From positions 1 through 8,904 of the forward strand of contig JAEZAW010000387.1 of assembly GCA_023430315.1 (NCBI GenBank): DNA of 8,904 nt, read 5' to 3'. This DNA comes from Pseudomonadota bacterium. Lineage in GTDB: Bacteria; Pseudomonadota; Alphaproteobacteria; Rhizobiales; Hyphomicrobiaceae. The notes under the pieces are model-generated. The model did not search any database and had not been told where the DNA came from. It saw only the letters and a list, made by a program, of their open reading frames with translations. Shown in pieces: positions 7,224 to 8,904 of the stretch (the first letter of the stretch is position 1; each line of letters opens with the position of its first letter). The position numbers and the translations under genes were made by a program.

Positions 7224-7255
7224 TCAAGGCTCATGCCAATTTCTCGCTCATGCCA
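7224..7255 (-). promoter_or_regulatory. candidate promoter region of tctBAC: direct repeat and sigma-54-like element
   Basis: On the minus strand, TGGCATGAGC occurs twice, at 7255-7246 and 7238-7229, 17 nt start to start. The downstream copy runs into TGGCATG-N4-TTGA (7238-7224), which matches the sigma-54 consensus TGGCACG-N4-TTGC except for the C at position 6 and the important C of the -12 GC. It would place transcription start near 7212, inside the palindrome at 7210-7219. No convincing sigma-70 pair was found; TTGTGC-N17-CTAAAT (near 7219-7192) is a poor alternative. Low confidence. Confidence 0.2.
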
Positions 7256-7308
7256 TTGGGCAGTTCGCCTCGTCAAGACGAACTATCCGAGCCAATCCAA
7301 TTAGGTAG

Positions 7309-7331
7309 GCGGCAGTGAGAACTGTTGCCGC
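7309..7331 (-). terminator. hairpin downstream of the class III ADH gene (weak terminator candidate)
   Basis: GCGGCA (7309-7314) pairs with TGCCGC (7326-7331), and CAGT/ACTG can pair inside as an alternative. It begins 8 nt after the stop of the dehydrogenase gene (7339) on the minus strand. No T-run follows (CTACCTAATTGG), so it fits a rho-dependent or 3'-end-stabilising hairpin better than an intrinsic terminator. Confidence 0.35.
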
Positions 7332-7338
7332 GCGCTTG

Positions 7339-8466
<1,128 letters not shown>

Positions 8467-8676
8467 GGCATGGAGTCCTTCCAGAGCGTATCGCGGGGCC
8501 GTGCGGGGCCAGCGGCAAATTGGTCAGTTCCTCTTGAGTATTGCAGGCTTAAGGGCCAATCAACAGGGCTCAGCCGCCGAGGAATGGGCGGGCTGCGGCG
8601 GTACGGATGGATAGCCGTCGCACTTCGGCCGGATTCGCCGCCCAGAGCAGCGGCACATGAACGGGGAACAATACGC
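8467..8676. other. divergent intergenic region between ADH and ialB-like genes
   Basis: This 210-bp region must hold promoters for both divergent genes, but I find no convincing -35/-10 pair on either strand. Structure seen: GCGGGGCC twice in the ADH leader (8493-8500, 8503-8510), and an imperfect hairpin CAGCCGCC (8571-8578) with GGC-G-GGCTG (8587-8595) in the leader of the ialB-like gene. Neither is assigned a function. Confidence 0.4.
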
Positions 8677-8904
8677 GTGACGGTATGGTTTGAATTGAGC
8701 CGCGGGCTCTTCATCGCGGCGCTGGTGCTGCTTGCTGGAACGAGCGGGGCATATGCGCAGCTCGGACCGGGCCAGGAGGGTACGGTCAAGGCGCAGCATG
8801 GCGACTGGCAGATCGTGTGCCGTCCGCCGCCGCCGGGTGCGAAGAACGAGACGTGCGCGCTCGTCCAGAGCGTCGCCGCCGAGGACCGCAACAACGTCGG
8901 CCTG
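8677..8904 (+). CDS. IalB-family secreted protein, N-terminus (3' truncated by window)
   Basis: The frame runs from GTG 8677 to the window end with no stop, giving 76 residues. The GTG has GGGGA 9 nt upstream and begins a good Sec signal peptide: a short n-region (MTVWFELSRG), a hydrophobic core LFIAALVLLAG, and cleavage after AYA near residue 27. The mature part reads VKAQHGDWQIVC, a proline-rich turn, then ETCALVQSVAAEDRNNVGL. This is the N-terminal pattern of the invasion-associated locus B family, with two conserved cysteines here at 48 and 60. In Bartonella IalB is linked to erythrocyte invasion; in free-living alphaproteobacteria the role is mostly unknown. The in-frame ATG at 8584 would bury the signal peptide behind 31 residues and is less likely. 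Confidence 0.8.
   Translation, partial: MTVWFELSRGLFIAALVLLAGTSGAYAQLGPGQEGTVKAQHGDWQIVCRPPPPGAKNETCALVQSVAAEDRNNVGL

Noticed and set aside
8533..8561. Sigma-54-like element upstream of ADH (minus strand, TGGCCCTTAAGCCTGC)
   Set aside because: The GG to GC spacing is one base too long and the core matches poorly.
8584..8676. Upstream in-frame ATG (8584) as start of the IalB-like protein
   Set aside because: It would place 31 polar, Arg-rich residues before a good signal peptide and has a poorly spaced SD. GTG 8677 has GGGGA at 9 nt.

Overview
The window is GC-rich, tightly packed chromosomal DNA. It looks alphaproteobacterial, probably from the Rhizobiales/Hyphomicrobiales: it carries an IalB-family protein, a Bug/tripartite tricarboxylate transport (TTT) system, a class III alcohol dehydrogenase with proteobacterial features, and MeaB. 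That assignment is inference from gene content, not a sequence search. I see no insertion sequence, phage gene, CRISPR array, rRNA or tRNA.

Layout. (1) Bases 1-2526, plus strand: a compact four-gene run. It holds the C-terminal half of an MFS transporter, a 69-residue single-span membrane protein missed by simple longest-ORF calls, the GTPase chaperone MeaB, and a divergent pyroglutamyl-peptidase I-like C15 cysteine peptidase. The junctions are 11 nt, TGAATG (no gap) and ATGA (overlap), so the genes are almost certainly co-transcribed and translationally coupled. (2) Bases 2547-7130, minus strand: a TTT operon in the order tctB-tctA-tctC, followed by an amidase-signature amidohydrolase. A hairpin plus T-run lies between tctC and the amidase, leaving the amidase start only 27 nt beyond it. 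(3) Bases 7131-7338: the TTT promoter region, with a perfect TTGTGCACAA palindrome, a 10-bp direct repeat and a weak sigma-54-like element. (4) Bases 7339-8466, minus strand: S-(hydroxymethyl)glutathione dehydrogenase (class III ADH). (5) Bases 8677-8904, plus strand, running off the end: the N-terminus of a secreted IalB-family protein, divergent from the dehydrogenase.

How the genes may work together. TctC (periplasmic receptor), TctB and TctA (membrane) should import a carboxylate-type solute. The amidase downstream may hydrolyse an amide that is imported or related to the substrate. MeaB protects and reloads methylmalonyl-CoA mutase (or a related B12 acyl-CoA mutase) encoded elsewhere. 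The dehydrogenase oxidises the glutathione adduct of formaldehyde. All of these are known families. I found no clear new system. The items most worth checking are the small membrane protein between the MFS gene and meaB, the intercistronic hairpin before the amidase, and the operator-like palindrome upstream of tctB.
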